Below, in pieces: positions 1-5,599 of a stretch of DNA of 5,663 nucleotides. Within the stretch, counting starts at the first letter, position 1; the number at the start of each line of letters is the position of its first letter. The DNA lies in the NCBI GenBank assembly GCA_023398345.1, contig JAEWSK010000029.1, positions 1 through 5,663 on the forward strand, given 5' to 3'. Made by a program: the position numbers and the translations under genes. The notes under the pieces are model-generated. The model did not search any database. It had not been told where the DNA came from and saw only the letters and a list, made by a program, of their open reading frames with translations. The DNA comes from Armatimonadota bacterium. GTDB taxonomy: Bacteria > Armatimonadota > UBA5829.

Positions 1-185
1 CCGTGCAGTAGCCCGGCAACAAAACCCAGAGTTGCCCCAAATGCCGGATCGGCCGCAAGCGAGTATGAAATCAGCACAACAAGCACTAAGTCCGGCTTTG
101 CACCTAAAATGGAGATATATGAGGGCAAATTTCCTTGAATGCCAGCTGTTATTATGAGCGCGAGTATAGCCCAGAAGTACTTCAT
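1..185 (-). CDS. mreD: Rod shape-determining protein MreD, N-terminal part (gene runs off the left edge)
   Basis: Reading leftward from the ATG at 185-183 gives 61 codons that stay open to the window edge. The peptide starts MKYFWAILALIITAGIQGNL and continues with GAKPDLVLVVLISYSLA and then GATLGFVAGLLHG. This is the usual MreD pattern: a first membrane helix, a short periplasmic loop, a 'PDLVLV' second helix, and a glycine-rich start of the third helix. MreD is a small polytopic inner-membrane protein (usually about 160-170 aa, so roughly a third is present) that partners MreC in the elongasome. Its start codon overlaps the mreC stop in an ATGA junction, and no strong Shine-Dalgarno sequence precedes it, so translation is probably coupled to mreC. 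The identification rests on position after mreBC plus the hydrophobic pattern; MreD sequences are poorly conserved. Confidence 0.88.
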   Translation of the reverse strand, partial: MKYFWAILALIITAGIQGNLPSYISILGAKPDLVLVVLISYSLAADPAFGATLGFVAGLLH

Positions 186-1018
186 TGCGCCACACTCTGT
201 CCAGGTTTTATTAAGAAAACTTGTTCAATGCTGTCAATGCGAATACTTGGTCGCACTAAAGCTTTTGTGCTGCCCATAACCTCGCTGCGGACTACCTTTG
301 CAACTCGCCCTATAACTAGTCCCTTAGGAATCACCTGCCCCATACCCGACGAGACTATTACATCGCCGACTTTTATGTCGGCCTCTTTTGGCAGATACGA
401 TAAAAGCAGGTAGTCGCCTGCCTGCCCTTGCAAAATCCCATTGCTGCGCGACCGCTGCACCATCGCGCCTATTGCGCAGTTCGGGTCAGCCAAAGCAACT
501 ATGCGGGATGAAAACGTATTAACTTCGAGGACTTGACCGACCAGTCGCCATCCCGACGTAACGACCGCCCAACCCTTTTTAACGCCCGCGCGCGCACCGC
601 TGTTGATTGTCGCGGTATCAAACCATGTGCTTTCTTTGCGCGAGATGATTTCGGATGCGATCATATCGAGTCTGCTCGATTTTTTCAGTCCGAGCAACGC
701 ACGAAGATTAGCGTTTTCGTTTTGGGCCTCAGTTAGAACTGCGTTTTCTTTGCGCAGGCGAATAACCTCTCTGCGCAAATTCGCATTTTCTCTGAGCAGC
801 AAGTGTCTGGGGCGCGCGACTTCTACAGTTGTTTTTGTCGCAACAGTGGCAAGGTGGAAAACAGAGGCGCTCGGCCGAATCAGCATGGACACGGCATCAC
901 TTACAAAGAACGATGTGCCGTGCTCAAGCGCACGGTCGTGACCTGCGCCAATGACAGCGCCCAGCACGACCAATATAAACAATGTAAGAACAGCCTTCTC
1001 ACGAAGAATGCCGAGCAT
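182..1018 (-). CDS. mreC: Rod shape-determining protein MreC
   Basis: This 278-aa protein has normal MreC length. MreC is a bitopic inner-membrane protein whose periplasmic part links MreB/MreD to the PBP2-RodA peptidoglycan synthase. Visible parts are a short cytoplasmic start (MLGILREK), one membrane helix at about residues 9-26, a heptad-like leucine/asparagine-rich coiled coil at about 72-110 (LLLRENANLRREVIRLRKEN), and a beta-rich periplasmic domain from about 118 to the end. That domain contains typical MreC stretches: ESTWFDTATINSGARAGVKKG, then VALADPNCAIGAMVQRS, then GDVIVSSGMGQVIPKGLVIGRV. I chose ATG 1018 because the family begins just before the membrane helix; the longer open frame to 1126 lies inside mreB. 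This start is 2 nt after the mreB stop (TAG-TT-ATG) without a clear ribosome site, which suggests reinitiation by ribosomes finishing mreB. The stop overlaps the mreD start. Confidence 0.95.
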   Translation of the reverse strand: MLGILREKAVLTLFILVVLGAVIGAGHDRALEHGTSFFVSDAVSMLIRPSASVFHLATVATKTTVEVARPRHLLLRENANLRREVIRLRKENAVLTEAQNENANLRALLGLKKSSRLDMIASEIISRKESTWFDTATINSGARAGVKKGWAVVTSGWRLVGQVLEVNTFSSRIVALADPNCAIGAMVQRSRSNGILQGQAGDYLLLSYLPKEADIKVGDVIVSSGMGQVIPKGLVIGRVAKVVRSEVMGSTKALVRPSIRIDSIEQVFLIKPGQSVAQ

Positions 1019-1020
1019 AA

Positions 1021-2085
1021 CTAATTCTGAGTAATCTGGCGAATTGACTGACCCAACAGCGTCTTTTTGAGAGCGGGGTTTGTCTCTGATTCGTCCAGTG
1101 CCTTTGCAGTTCCCATAACGACGCAACTCAACGGATCGGGAGCGATATGAACAGGCATGGCGGTTTCGGCGGTCAGCAGGCTGTCTAGCCCTCTGAGCAA
1201 AGCTCCTCCGCCCGCCAACACGATTCCACGCTCCATAATATCTGCGGCGAGTTCCGGTGGGGTTTGTTCAAGAGTAAGTTTTACTGCTTCTACAATCTCA
1301 CATACAGGCTCGCGTATGGCTTCACGAATGGCTTGGCTTGTAAGTGCAGCGCTGCGCGGCAAGCCTGATATTAGATCTCTGCCGCGAACCTCCATCATCA
1401 TCTCGTCCGGTAGTTCGTATGCGGAGCCGATCTCCAATTTGACTTCTTCAGCCGTCCGAGGGCCGATCAATAGATTGAACTGCTTGCGCACGAAATTTAT
1501 AATGGACTCGTCAATCTCATCGCCTGCGACACGGATCGAACGGCTAGTTACAATGCCACCCAGCGATATGACTGCAACCTCGCTAGTTCCACCGCCGATG
1601 TCAACGATCATGCTTCCAGTAGGTTCACTGACAGGCAAACCGGCACCGATTGCAGCGGCAAACGGTTCTTCGAGCGTATATGCTTCCGCCGCACCGGCCT
1701 TTATTGCAGCCTCTTTGACGGCGCGCCACTCGACTTCCGTCACACCTGAAGGAATTCCTACGACTACTGTCGGCTGTATAAGACCATTGTGCCGATGAAC
1801 TTTGCGAATAAACCCGCGCAGCATGGCTTCGGTCTGGTCGAAGTCGGCAATAACGCCATCTTTGAGCGGTCGGATAGCAACAATGCTTCCGGGTGTGCGC
1901 CCAAGCATGCGCTTGGCTTCTTCACCGACAGCAAGCACTTTTCTTGTCTCGCTATCAAGAGCAATCACGCTAGGTTCGCGAAGCAAAATACCGCGCCCGC
2001 GAACATGAACCAGGGTGTTTGCCGTGCCCAAGTCTATGCCGATCGCCCTGGAAAACCTGCTAAAAAGTTTGGATAGGATTCCCAT
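1021..2085 (-). CDS. mreB: Rod shape-determining protein MreB, actin-like ATPase
   Basis: This 354-aa protein is full length for MreB. MreB is the bacterial actin homologue that polymerises on the inner face of the membrane and orients lateral cell-wall synthesis. The nucleotide-binding motifs are intact: phosphate-1 loop [12 protein letters not shown] (15-26), [10 protein letters not shown] (73-82), [11 protein letters not shown] (109-119), the [14 protein letters not shown] connecting segment with likely catalytic E140 (138-151), phosphate-2 loop [13 protein letters not shown] (160-172), and adenosine motif [14 protein letters not shown] (286-299). The N-terminus ([13 protein letters not shown]) is amphipathic and could help membrane binding. 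I chose ATG 2085 rather than the upstream in-frame ATG at 2232 because the family starts just before the phosphate-1 loop and AAGG (2091-2094) lies 5 nt upstream. Two residues differ from the forms I consider usual, W120 and F142. It heads the mreBCD cluster. Confidence 0.98.
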   Translation of the reverse strand: MGILSKLFSRFSRAIGIDLGTANTLVHVRGRGILLREPSVIALDSETRKVLAVGEEAKRMLGRTPGSIVAIRPLKDGVIADFDQTEAMLRGFIRKVHRHNGLIQPTVVVGIPSGVTEVEWRAVKEAAIKAGAAEAYTLEEPFAAAIGAGLPVSEPTGSMIVDIGGGTSEVAVISLGGIVTSRSIRVAGDEIDESIINFVRKQFNLLIGPRTAEEVKLEIGSAYELPDEMMMEVRGRDLISGLPRSAALTSQAIREAIREPVCEIVEAVKLTLEQTPPELAADIMERGIVLAGGGALLRGLDSLLTAETAMPVHIAPDPLSCVVMGTAKALDESETNPALKKTLLGQSIRQITQN

Positions 2086-2157
2086 ATAAACCTTGTCAAC
2101 CCGCCTTCGCCATGGGCAATGCAGCGGCCATCGCCCTTCGTCCAATCTTGAACACTC

Positions 2158-2185
2158 ATGATACCACAAAAGCACAGACTGTTTC
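2158..2185 (-). promoter_or_regulatory. Candidate promoter for mreBCD (extended -10)
   Basis: In the 195-bp gap between the response-regulator stop and mreB, the minus strand carries TG-G-TATCAT (2166-2158), an extended -10 element one base from TATAAT. A weak -35-like GAAACA lies 16 bp upstream (2185-2180). Transcription would start near 2151 and give a leader of about 65 nt. The -35 match is poor, and read-through from the upstream gene is an equally possible source of mreB transcript because I see no convincing terminator in the gap. Confidence 0.35.
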
Positions 2186-2280
2186 GAGATGTTTTTGTCT
2201 GCATTTGCGAATACGGCTAAAGATTGTGGCACAAAGCTTTAATTCGAGGATAATAAATCAGAAAAACATGCGCGGGACGG

Positions 2281-3288
2281 CTATTTTTCCAATAGCTTGC
2301 GGAGCCTATCGTCAATACTGGTAAAACTGCAGCCTATGATATGGTCGGACTTGGAAGATTCGCTATCCAACTTCGATCTGAGCACCTGAGCAATCAACGA
2401 AAGTTTGTCTTTTTCGGACTTTGGCTTGATCTCGACTTGCAGCATTTCTCCTGGAAGCAATTCATCAGGCACAACCATGCACGCGCCGCCGAGACTTATA
2501 TCACGCGTAACGCCGGATTCGTAATCTAATTTGGATTTGTCATCACGAATTCGGGCATATCTAACCGGCAATGCCAACTGCTGTCGCGAATGCTCTCGGC
2601 GCTGCGCGCGGTATATCACGCGGGGTTTATCGAGAACAAGCACCGGCTCAGTCGCATCGCCTGAGGAAATGACATGACTGATAAAACTATAGTAGGCATC
2701 GCACGCAGCCAAAGCGACCCTGGCTGAAGTTCGCGGCGCAACTTGAATCATGCAACCCTCGACTTGCGGCGATTCAATGGCAAGTGCTCGATCATCCTTG
2801 CGAACGATGCGGCTAGGATACGTCTTAGCACCGCTGCCGTTGGAAATTTCAAGTGTCACAGGCTGCCCTTTTGCAAACAAAACAGTTGTCTTGGACGCAG
2901 CGCGGTCTGTGCTGGGGACATGATTATTCGAGGTGCACTGGACAAGCGTAACAAGGCTGTCGAGATCAAACGGCTTGCTGACGTAAGCAGACACCCCGTG
3001 TGACTTTGTCTGCTCGAGCGCCTCAGCACTCTCACATGCAGTCATCACGATAATCGGCAAACCATGACGTATGCCTCGGATCTTGGCAAGGGCGGTTAAG
3101 CCATCCATCTTGGGTAGGATGAGATCAAGCAGAACTACGTCAAAGTCCGACTCGCGGACTTTCTCAACTGCTTGCAGACCGTCATGAACTGACACAACGT
3201 CGTAACCACTCTTGGCAAGCTTTGCCCCAAGGATGCGGCACAAATTAATTTCGTCGTCAACAACAAGGACGCTGCCCTTGGTGACCAT
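2281..3288 (-). CDS. Response regulator: receiver domain fused to a YcgR-N-like and PilZ (c-di-GMP-binding) domain
   Basis: This 335-aa cytoplasmic protein has three parts. Residues 5-118 are a CheY-like receiver with all key residues: acidic pair D11/D12, phospho-acceptor D55 (LLDLILPKMDG), T83 and K105 (KPF). After a polar linker (119-133), residues about 134-225 look like the beta-barrel N-domain of YcgR-type flagellar brake proteins. Residues about 228-333 are a PilZ domain with both c-di-GMP-binding motifs intact: RxxxR (R231-E-H-S-R235) and DxSxxG (D263-I-S-L-G-G268). There is no DNA-binding or enzymatic output domain, so the protein should act by protein-protein contact, gated by phosphorylation and c-di-GMP. 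ATG 3288 has a Shine-Dalgarno GGAGG 9 nt upstream. No histidine kinase is adjacent in the window. mreB follows after 195 bp, so shared transcription or a role in cell shape is possible but inferred. A motility or exopolysaccharide role is equally plausible. Confidence 0.93.
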   Translation of the reverse strand: MVTKGSVLVVDDEINLCRILGAKLAKSGYDVVSVHDGLQAVEKVRESDFDVVLLDLILPKMDGLTALAKIRGIRHGLPIIVMTACESAEALEQTKSHGVSAYVSKPFDLDSLVTLVQCTSNNHVPSTDRAASKTTVLFAKGQPVTLEISNGSGAKTYPSRIVRKDDRALAIESPQVEGCMIQVAPRTSARVALAACDAYYSFISHVISSGDATEPVLVLDKPRVIYRAQRREHSRQQLALPVRYARIRDDKSKLDYESGVTRDISLGGACMVVPDELLPGEMLQVEIKPKSEKDKLSLIAQVLRSKLDSESSKSDHIIGCSFTSIDDRLRKLLEK

Positions 3289-3297
3289 CTTGCGGAG

Positions 3298-3302
3298 CCT
3301 CC
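3298..3302 (-). promoter_or_regulatory. Ribosome binding site of the receiver-PilZ gene
   Basis: The minus strand reads GGAGG followed by 9 nt and the ATG at 3288. This supports that start over other in-frame candidates. Confidence 0.75.
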
Positions 3303-3423
3303 AGCCTTCACTAAACGTTCGACAAAAAATAGCGAGCCGATCGTTCTAGTAGTCATAGTGCAAGAATCATGCCATAAAAAGCTAGCTCAGCAAAAAGTGT
3401 TTATACGTAGCAACCAATCATTT

Positions 3424-3506
3424 TGTGCGTAAATTGCATGCAGACACTGGATACAAACACGCAGTTATAGTTATGCACAGGCTGTGCGTAAAATGTTGAA
3501 CACTGG
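3424..3506 (+). repeat. Composite direct repeat: TGTGCGTAAA ... ACACTGG, two copies
   Basis: Copy 1 spans 3424-3450 and copy 2 spans 3483-3506. Each has the same 10-mer TGTGCGTAAA followed by the same 7-mer ACACTGG, with a diverged linker of 10 nt in copy 1 and 7 nt in copy 2. The copies start 59 bp apart. The conserved blocks with a variable linker look like repeated protein-binding sites rather than a recent simple duplication. Confidence 0.6.
3471..3491. repeat. Near-perfect palindrome built from two facing DnaA-box-like halves
   Basis: The left arm TTATGCACAG (3471-3480) and right arm CTGTGCGTAA (3482-3491) flank a single G. The arms are inverted copies with one difference (T against G, which would still pair as a wobble in RNA). 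It could be an operator for a dimeric regulator, a pair of convergent DnaA boxes, or a cruciform. It overlaps the second copy of the direct repeat. Confidence 0.65.
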
Positions 3507-3695
3507 CGAAATTGGGCTGCGCACAGTGCCTAATAATCTATAATAAAAGCTATACACATCTGAGCTTTTGCACAACAATAACGCTGCGCAAATTTATATT
3601 GCAGCCAGACAAAGCTATAATTCGCCATCGTAAATCGACAGCAATTGCGCTTTTTAAAAATAGCCAGTAATAATACTAGATTTCCAAACTCATCC

Positions 3696-3724
3696 TTGAC
3701 TTGTCACCTATGATGGGCTAGCAT
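3696..3724 (+). promoter_or_regulatory. Candidate sigma70-type promoter of the PEP-CTERM gene
   Basis: TTGACT (3696-3701, five of six consensus bases) is followed after exactly 17 bp by TAGCAT (3719-3724, four of six). Transcription would start near 3731 and leave a leader of about 64 nt before the ATG at 3795. An alternative -10, TATGAT (3709-3714), has no acceptable -35 at the right distance. Confidence 0.5.
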
Positions 3725-3794
3725 TCAAGTGGGATCGTAACACAGATTGCGGCCCTTGCTTTACACACAACACACAGACGGAAGGAGGGAGAAA

Positions 3795-4475
3795 ATGGTC
3801 AGATACACGCTGGGATTGGCACTACTTGCCGGCGTTCTTGCATTGGCACTCTGCCTACCGGCCTCAGCAGTCGACATAGCACCGGATTGGTTGGACGAAA
3901 TTTCAACCAACGGCTACTTTTGGACAAATTGGGGCGGCACTACGCAATATGGCACCTATGCAGCACTTCCTGACGTAACAGTTGGAACAGGTTCGGCAAT
4001 AGCAACCGTGACAATTGCCGACTCCGGGGCAGGACTACAAAACGGAGTCTCTTATGGCAGCAGGGATACTGTCCTTGATTTGGGCCCCGGTGGAAATATT
4101 CACCTTGATCTGACTACCTACAAAAGCGGGCTTTATATCTATACAAAAGTACTTTACCATGTAGATATAACATCCGCCCCCATAGTAACCGCAAGCAATG
4201 CCGCCCTCATCGCCAGCAATACCACGCTGGTGGAAGACACGAGTCTTGACCCAAGCATACCTTCGGGATGGACGCTTGGCGAGTATCTATGGAAAGTCGA
4301 ATCCGCCGACGTCGGCATGTTTACAGGAATAGATATTGTCGCCGACGCAAACACCGGAGCTATAATCGAACAGGTGTCCGCGCAGACTCATCTCGTTCCT
4401 GAGCCTGCAGGGCTGCTAGCCTTGGCAACAGGTGTTATTGCAATGATCGGCATAACCCGACGACGCAGCTCATAG
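3795..4475 (+). CDS. Small secreted protein with PEP-CTERM sorting signal
   Basis: This 226-aa protein starts with a clear Sec signal peptide: positively charged start (MVRYT), hydrophobic core at about 5-21, and probable cleavage after PASA at residue 25. The middle part (26-200) is acidic, rich in Thr, Ala, Gly and Ser, and mostly beta-like; I do not recognise a fold or enzyme motif in it. The C-terminus is a textbook PEP-CTERM signal: VPEP (201-204), a hydrophobic helix (LLALATGVIAMIGI), then RRRSS. In the known system such proteins are cut and anchored or released by an exosortase and often belong to the matrix or cell surface; no exosortase lies in this window. ATG 3795 is chosen because GGAGGG (3784-3789) sits 5 nt upstream and the signal peptide starts there; an upstream in-frame TTG at 3747 would add 16 residues unlike a signal peptide. 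A hairpin terminator follows the stop. Confidence 0.9.
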   Translation: MVRYTLGLALLAGVLALALCLPASAVDIAPDWLDEISTNGYFWTNWGGTTQYGTYAALPDVTVGTGSAIATVTIADSGAGLQNGVSYGSRDTVLDLGPGGNIHLDLTTYKSGLYIYTKVLYHVDITSAPIVTASNAALIASNTTLVEDTSLDPSIPSGWTLGEYLWKVESADVGMFTGIDIVADANTGAIIEQVSAQTHLVPEPAGLLALATGVIAMIGITRRRSS

Positions 4476-4504
4476 TATTTTTCTGACAAATAAAATCGTC
4501 AATG

Positions 4505-4532
4505 CGCCGGACCGATATGGCCCGGCGTTTCT
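4505..4532 (+). terminator. Rho-independent terminator after the PEP-CTERM gene
   Basis: CGCCGG (4505-4510) pairs with CCGGCG (4522-4527), and an inner CC/GG pair beyond one mismatch extends the stem. The hairpin is followed by TTTCTT (4528-4533), a modest T tract. It lies 30 bp after the stop of the PEP-CTERM gene and separates it from the next gene, which implies a separate promoter downstream. Confidence 0.75.
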
Positions 4533-4556
4533 TCGTACAAACACTCCCACATGTTA

Positions 4557-4562
4557 TTGACC
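4557..4562 (+). promoter_or_regulatory. Possible -35 element for the downstream secreted-protein gene
   Basis: TTGACC matches five of six -35 consensus bases and lies after the terminator, about 110 bp before the next start codon. No good -10 element sits at 16-18 bp, so this is only a weak candidate. An own promoter is expected because a terminator precedes it. Confidence 0.2.
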
Positions 4563-4664
4563 ATGCATTATTTTGCTCCACTGTAGACTGACGGCTTGCA
4601 CGGCAGACGTGTTTATATCTGTTTGCTTGGGTAACAGTTAGGCGTGCGGAAATTTCCACACAAA

Positions 4665-4670
4665 AGGAGG
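4665..4670 (+). promoter_or_regulatory. Strong Shine-Dalgarno placed unusually close to the ATG
   Basis: AGGAGG ends only 2 nt before the ATG at 4673, which is tighter than normal. The in-frame TTG at 4679 (codon 3) is 8 nt away, an ideal distance. The true start may therefore be TTG 4679, shortening the protein by two residues without affecting the signal peptide. Confidence 0.7.
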
Positions 4671-4672
4671 CT

Positions 4673-5584
4673 ATGGCTTTGAGAGCATATTGCTTACTAC
4701 TAATTTTGTGCATCTTCATTGTAGGTGGGCCTGCTATTGCTGGAAGAGTGGTTACCACACCAGTCATTCACCCAATGACCATCTTCCAGGCATATCCGGG
4801 CAACTCCGACCCGCGCACGGACGGCGCGCTAAATGAGTGCTGGCTGGGTTATCTGCCGCAAAGTGGAGACGTGATAACTGCTGTTCCGGGCATATTGTGC
4901 ATAGATCCCGGCTGTGCGGACTGGTGCAACTTCGTCGCTGCAGCGCAGGAAGAAGAAGTGCCTTACACAATAAAGAACACTACTCTTGTGAAAGTCACGC
5001 CAAATCACGTCCAGTGCAAGATGGACGGCGAAACGGAAATTTTGCCAGCCCACACATTTACTCAGCAGGGCACACCAAACATCAGAATGCAATGGCCGTT
5101 GATGTATGAAGTGCCTGGAACGACATTCACGCTGTCTATTCTATACGGCACTCCGAGCCTGTATGATGACGACGGAGCAGGCCCGAATCCGCCGGCGTGG
5201 GTACATCTAGAGCAGTGGATTTGGACGGTGAGCGCGGACTTTGAGAGTTTGTCAAACGTATTGGCGCTGTTTCATGAGCTGCCGTTCGGCCAAGATGAAG
5301 TGCCGCTAATCTCCGACGAACCATTTTACGACGTGCTTCAGGCAAAAATTGCGGCCGCATCTGACGCTTATGATGCCGGGGACTTAGTTACAGCCAGCCT
5401 TATACTGGCGGACTTTGAATTGGAGGTTATGGATGCATGCATCGATACCTCGCCGTCATTTCCTAACCCGACCGGCCCCGGCACGGGCATAGCTAACTCC
5501 GATGAGAACCCGGCATGCTGTAAATTGATGATAGATGTGGAGTTTATACTGCAGACTACCGGCATTGGTCAGCCCAATAAGTAG
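4673..5584 (+). CDS. Secreted cysteine-rich protein of unknown function with a helical FIMAH-like C-terminal segment
   Basis: This 303-aa protein begins with a signal peptide (hydrophobic core at about 6-19, probable cleavage after GGPAIA at residue 23). I do not recognise the main body (24-215). It contains C56, C76, C81, C85 and C115, a CIDPGCADWC cluster (76-85), an acidic YDDDGAGPNPP stretch (164-174) and aromatic-rich WVHLEQWIWTV (176-186). Residues about 219-296 look like a small helical bundle (LQAKIAAASDAYDAGDLVTA ... CKLMIDVEFILQTTGI). This resembles the FIMAH-type helical domains found at the end of many secreted bacterial proteins; the assignment is from memory of the pattern and tentative. 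C256, C282 and C283 bring the mature cysteines to eight, compatible with disulfides outside the cytoplasm. There is no PEP-CTERM, lipobox or C-terminal anchor, so it is probably released or periplasmic. The start may be TTG 4679 instead of ATG 4673. Confidence 0.85.
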   Translation: MALRAYCLLLILCIFIVGGPAIAGRVVTTPVIHPMTIFQAYPGNSDPRTDGALNECWLGYLPQSGDVITAVPGILCIDPGCADWCNFVAAAQEEEVPYTIKNTTLVKVTPNHVQCKMDGETEILPAHTFTQQGTPNIRMQWPLMYEVPGTTFTLSILYGTPSLYDDDGAGPNPPAWVHLEQWIWTVSADFESLSNVLALFHELPFGQDEVPLISDEPFYDVLQAKIAAASDAYDAGDLVTASLILADFELEVMDACIDTSPSFPNPTGPGTGIANSDENPACCKLMIDVEFILQTTGIGQPNK

Positions 5585-5599
5585 AGTGTCCTGTAATAA

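Larger units (their letters stand above)
3424..3574. other. Cluster of DnaA-box-like motifs (possible replication origin or DnaA-type regulatory region)
   Basis: Compared with the bacterial DnaA-box consensus TTWTNCACA, there are two exact matches, TTATGCACA at 3471-3479 (+) and TTTTGCACA at 3566-3574 (+). There are three one-mismatch sites: TTACGCACA read on the minus strand at 3424-3432 and again at 3483-3491, and CTATACACA at 3550-3558 (+). By simple base-frequency arithmetic about 0.2 such sites (up to one mismatch, both strands) would be expected in 151 bp at equal base use; AT richness raises this only modestly. Genes point away on both sides, as is common at origins. Against an origin: no dnaA, dnaN, gidA/mnmG, rpmH or parAB gene is in view, and the DnaA box of this lineage is unknown to me. 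The sites could instead be operators for another regulator. Confidence 0.4.
3303..3695. other. AT-rich divergent intergenic region without a gene
   Basis: About 390 bp between the divergently oriented receiver-PilZ gene and the PEP-CTERM gene contain no plausible coding frame. The stretch is clearly richer in A/T than the flanking genes. It includes an almost pure A/T block at 3531-3549, the perfect palindrome TTTTTAAAAA (3651-3660), and a run of TAN triplets at 3668-3679. Short words recur: TGTGCGTAAA (3424, 3483), ACACTGG (3444, 3500), AAAGCTATA (3546, 3611) and GCTGCGCA (3516, 3583). This density of repeats is more than a simple pair of promoters needs; see the DnaA-box-like cluster entry. 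Confidence 0.7.

Noticed and set aside
1157..1798. Long plus-strand open frame opposite mreB (213 codons)
   Set aside because: It is a mirror of the strongly conserved mreB frame, with no ribosome site or recognisable protein features.
2094..2099. Perfect TTGACA on the minus strand just upstream of mreB
   Set aside because: It lies only 8 nt before the mreB ATG, so any promoter using it would start transcription inside the gene.
2172..2203. CAGAC...GTCTG inverted repeat between the receiver-PilZ gene and mreB as a terminator
   Set aside because: Only five pairs with a 17-nt loop and no proper T run directly after it on the minus strand.
3314..3345. Inverted repeat AACGTTCG / CGATCGTT in the leader of the receiver-PilZ gene
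   Set aside because: Eight-base arms with one mismatch around a 16-nt loop give a weak hairpin, with no riboswitch-like or terminator-like context.
3400..3405. TATAAA on the minus strand as a -10 for the receiver-PilZ gene
   Set aside because: No acceptable -35 lies 16-18 bp upstream (the bases there resemble CACAAA), and A/T words are common in this AT-rich stretch.
3583..3605. GCTGC...GCAGC inverted repeat in the intergenic region
   Set aside because: Five-base arms around a 13-nt AT-rich loop are likely by chance; no further pairing without bulges.
3811..3854. Possible lipobox (LALC, residues 17-20) in the PEP-CTERM protein
   Set aside because: The residue before the cysteine is Leu rather than Gly/Ala/Ser, and a normal signal-peptidase site (PASA) follows directly.
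4652..4660. ATTTCCACA, a one-mismatch DnaA-box-like site before the secreted-protein gene
   Set aside because: Isolated; several one-mismatch sites are expected by chance in a window of this size. The same applies to TTACACACA at 3761-3769.
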